A stretch of DNA of 64,000 nucleotides from DATFTE01 sp963802575 (lineage in GTDB: Bacteria; Acidobacteriota; Terriglobia; Terriglobales; Acidobacteriaceae): contig CAWDJF010000001.1 in assembly GCA_963802575.1 (NCBI GenBank), positions 335,026-399,025 of the forward strand, read 5' to 3'. The notes under the pieces were generated by a model. That model had not been told where the DNA came from. It searched no databases and was given only the letters and a program-made list of their open reading frames with translations. Both the position numbers and the translations under genes were made by a program. Positions within the stretch are counted from its first letter, which is position 1; each line of letters opens with the position of its first letter. Positions 61,733 to 64,000 of the stretch are shown here, piece by piece.

Positions 61733-62815
61733 ATGTTCGCTTTCCGTTTCATAATCCTCGCGGTTCTGGTAAGCCCGGCATTCGCGCAAAACGCACCCGA
61801 GAATCCCCCCAAACATTCCAAAGCTGAGATCACTCGCATCATGGACCTTGCGACATCCGGAGACGCCAAAGCGCAAACCGCTTTAGGGCGAGCGTATGCC
61901 GATGGGAACGGCGTGCCGCAGAATTTCGATCTGGCGCTGAAGTGGTATCACAAGGCAGCCGATCAGGGAGACGCCGAGGCGGAAAACGAAATCGGCGTGA
62001 TGTATCGCACCGGCAGCGGTGTGGAGAAGAGCAAAGAAGAGGCCGTCGCGTGGTACCGCGAAGCGGCGCGACAGGGCAATGGACAAGCCATGTTCAACCT
62101 GGGCGCGGCCTACTACAACGGCGACGGGCTGGACGTCAGTGATGTAGCCTCTTACGCATGGTTCACGTTGGGCAAAGAGGCTGGCGACAAGAATGCGGCC
62201 GACGCCGTCGCGCGCATGGACACTGAACTTCCCGCTGCCAAGATCGGCGCCGGGCTCAGAATGATCGCTGAGATGTACGCCGAAGGCGGACAAATTAAGA
62301 AGAACGATGCGGAATCGATTCGCTCGTACCGGAAGGCAAGTGAACGCGGCGACGCAGAAGCGCAGCTAAAGCTCGCGACCATGCTTATCGAAGGCCGCGG
62401 GGTCGCCAAGGATTACGCTGAAGGTCGCAAATGGTGCGAGGCAGCAGCCAAACAAATCTCCGCTGCCGGCGAAGCTTGTCTGGGCTATCTCTATCGCAAC
62501 GGATTCGGCGTCGACAAAGATCCCAAAGAGGCCACGAAACACTTTCTACTGGCCACCCGCCAGAATCATCCCCTCGCCGAGCGTGCACTCGGGGAGATGT
62601 ACGAAAGTGGCGAAGCGGGCAAGGTTGATCGTGTGGAAGCCTTCCTCTGGTATTTGCAAGCCGCATTGCTGGGAGACAAGCCCGCGCGGGCGGCGGCAGT
62701 GAAGGTCAGAGCGTCCATGGAGCCAAGCGAATGGAACAAGGCTCGGAAGCGAATGCAGGAAGCGAAAATGGATGCGAAAAAAGTCGAGGCGTTTCTGCAA
62801 GCGGGGAATTCGTGA
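61733..62815 (+). CDS. Secreted Sel1-repeat protein (copy 1)
   Basis: A 360-residue protein. ATG 61733 opens a signal peptide (FRFIILAVLVSPAFAQ). About seven Sel1-like repeats follow (ALGRAYADGNGVPQNFDLAL, KWYHKAADQGDAEAENEIG, YYNGDGLDVSDVASYAWFTL). Sel1 repeats form solenoids for protein binding. The stop TGA overlaps the GTG start of its paralogue by four bases (GTGA). Confidence 0.9.
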   Translation: MFAFRFIILAVLVSPAFAQNAPENPPKHSKAEITRIMDLATSGDAKAQTALGRAYADGNGVPQNFDLALKWYHKAADQGDAEAENEIGVMYRTGSGVEKSKEEAVAWYREAARQGNGQAMFNLGAAYYNGDGLDVSDVASYAWFTLGKEAGDKNAADAVARMDTELPAAKIGAGLRMIAEMYAEGGQIKKNDAESIRSYRKASERGDAEAQLKLATMLIEGRGVAKDYAEGRKWCEAAAKQISAAGEACLGYLYRNGFGVDKDPKEATKHFLLATRQNHPLAERALGEMYESGEAGKVDRVEAFLWYLQAALLGDKPARAAAVKVRASMEPSEWNKARKRMQEAKMDAKKVEAFLQAGNS

Positions 62816-63930
62816 GATTCGCGCTCGCTTCAATCCTTGTCCTCGCCTCTCTGGCGTCCGCGCAAAGTATTGGCGGTCCGCAGCCCGCAGCTCGTATCCC
62901 CCGGGAGCAACCAACCATTCCGAAATACACAGAGTCGGAGATGGCCGACTTGCGTAGCAGGGCAGACGCCGGCGACGCCAAAGCGCAAGTGACGGTTGGC
63001 CGAGCATATGCCGATGGCAACGGCCTCCCGCAAAGTTTTGAGCAGGCGCTGATCTGGTATCACAAGGCCGCGGACCAAGGAAACGGAGAGGCCGAGAACG
63101 AGATCGGCATTCTCAATCGCTATGGAAACGGCGTTGAGAAGAGTAAAGAAGAAGCGTTGAACTGGTACCGGAAAGCTGCCCGCCACGGCAGTGCCGCGGC
63201 AATGTTCAATATCGGCGTCGCTTACTACAACGGCGACGGCATCTTCGTCGATGACACAAAGTCTTATACGTGGTTTCTTGCTGCGCAGGAGGCCGGCGAC
63301 TCGAGCGCCAATGATGCAGTGCAACGTAGCGAGCGTGAGCGCGACTCTTTACGTCAGATCGACGCATATCTCGATCTGGCGGAAATGTACCGCGTAGGTC
63401 AGGAGTTGCCGAAGAACGAGGCGGCTGCGGCCAAGTGGTTCCGCAGGGCGGCAGGCACCGGTAATTTATCGGCGCAGGTGCATCTGGCGGCCATGATGAT
63501 TCTCGGACAGCTTAATCCTCCTGACTACGTCGAGGCACGGCGATGGTGCGAGAGCGCGGCTAGAAAGAACTATTCACCGGGGGCTTTTTGTATGGGACTG
63601 CTTTACCGGAATGGAGTTTTAGGTCCCGCATCGGAAGCCGAAGCAGTCAAATGGTTCAGTCGCGCCGCGGAACTGGGGAACGGATCCGCGATGCTATACC
63701 TCGGCCGAGATTTTTGGAAAGGCGATGGCGCGAAGTTGGACAAAGAAAAGGCCTATGAATGGCTATTGCTGGCACGCAGCGCAGGAAATCTTGAAGCGAA
63801 TGCGGATATCGAGGCCATTCACAAAGAACTCACCCCAGGTCAAGTCAAGAAAGTAGAGCAAAAAGCAATGAAGTGGAGCCGCGAGCATTCTCGGCTGCCA
63901 ACTCCACCGGTGGTGCAACTTACGCCGTGA
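62812..63930 (+). CDS. Secreted Sel1-repeat protein (copy 2, tandem paralogue)
   Basis: A 372-residue protein starting at GTG 62812 inside the overlap with copy 1; the start is chosen because it opens a signal peptide (RFALASILVLASLASAQ). The repeats align with copy 1 through most of the length (VGRAYADGNGLPQSFEQALI, WYHKAADQGNGEAENEIG, YYNGDGIFVDDTKSYTWFL), so this is a tandem duplication. It ends in a short basic, Pro-rich tail. It may act as a scaffold together with copy 1 (inference). Confidence 0.9.
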   Translation: MRFALASILVLASLASAQSIGGPQPAARIPREQPTIPKYTESEMADLRSRADAGDAKAQVTVGRAYADGNGLPQSFEQALIWYHKAADQGNGEAENEIGILNRYGNGVEKSKEEALNWYRKAARHGSAAAMFNIGVAYYNGDGIFVDDTKSYTWFLAAQEAGDSSANDAVQRSERERDSLRQIDAYLDLAEMYRVGQELPKNEAAAAKWFRRAAGTGNLSAQVHLAAMMILGQLNPPDYVEARRWCESAARKNYSPGAFCMGLLYRNGVLGPASEAEAVKWFSRAAELGNGSAMLYLGRDFWKGDGAKLDKEKAYEWLLLARSAGNLEANADIEAIHKELTPGQVKKVEQKAMKWSREHSRLPTPPVVQLTP

Positions 63931-63987
63931 GCGAACAAGTGGGGCACGTCAAGGGAGAGAATAAAATGGAGATCTTCTGAGGAGCTC

Positions 63988-64000
63988 ATGGCGAAAGAAA
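63988..64000 (+). CDS. Start of a gene cut by the right edge
   Basis: GAGGAG lies just upstream of ATG 63988, followed by GCG AAA GAA (MAKE...). Too short to name. Confidence 0.4.

Overview
The window reads as a chromosomal segment of an Acidobacteriota bacterium, probably of the Terriglobia/Koribacter type. This is inferred from gene content: large Ser/Thr kinases fused to PD40 propellers or TPR repeats, a PadR regulator paired with a permease-prefix membrane protein, a FecR/DUF6600-like secreted protein, a CADD-family protein, and many dispersed palindromic repeats. The DNA is fairly GC-rich and coding-dense. One tRNA gene (Gln, UUG) and one insertion sequence (IS110 family) are present. 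There is no rRNA, no CRISPR array and no prophage.

Layout. 1-3040: an ECF sigma factor, a zinc-finger anti-sigma factor with HEAT-like repeats, and a secreted DUF4097-type repeat protein, all on the minus strand and cut by the left edge. 3224-6577: a VapBC pair, a small membrane protein, an esterase and an OpgC-like acyltransferase. 6613-12002: PadR plus permease-prefix protein with a clear operator, then an RND efflux operon whose pump gene carries five frameshifts. 12218-17459: housekeeping cluster, in transcription order ispE, tRNA-Gln, prs, rplY, pth, rpsF, rpsR, rplI. 17509-30560: a Ser/Thr kinase/propeller, small unknowns, an amidotransferase, ispD-ispF, a YacL-like PIN protein, a quinone reductase, yqeY, rsmI, an FmdB-like protein and a frameshifted pirin. 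30741-39466: membrane and secreted proteins, an M48 peptidase, a GNAT acetyltransferase and a kinase-TPR protein. 39834-46915: an SNase-like secreted protein, a BNR/vWD/Ig-like secreted protein and a 1184-residue double-propeller protein. 46980-54598: cutC, IS110, a histone-deacetylase-like hydrolase, unknowns, a DsbA-like protein and ogt. 54595-64000: ada-alkA fusion, a broken class-V aminotransferase, mnmG with a frameshift, an IPT/TIG protein, a CADD-family protein, two Sel1 proteins and the start of another gene.

Two themes stand out. First, several families of dispersed palindromic repeats fill intergenic gaps and also appear to lie inside reading frames. mnmG carries three in-frame insertions, ispE one internal insertion and a repeat-derived C-terminus, ispF a repeat-derived N-terminus, alkA a repeat-derived tail, and a kinase a repeat-derived linker. 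One family also supplies the TAG stop codon of two genes. This resembles the Rickettsia palindromic elements in principle. Second, the window holds nine frameshift breaks in otherwise conserved genes, nearly all of them single extra bases (RND pump, mnmG, pirin, aminotransferase). Uncorrected assembly error must therefore be weighed against real gene decay.
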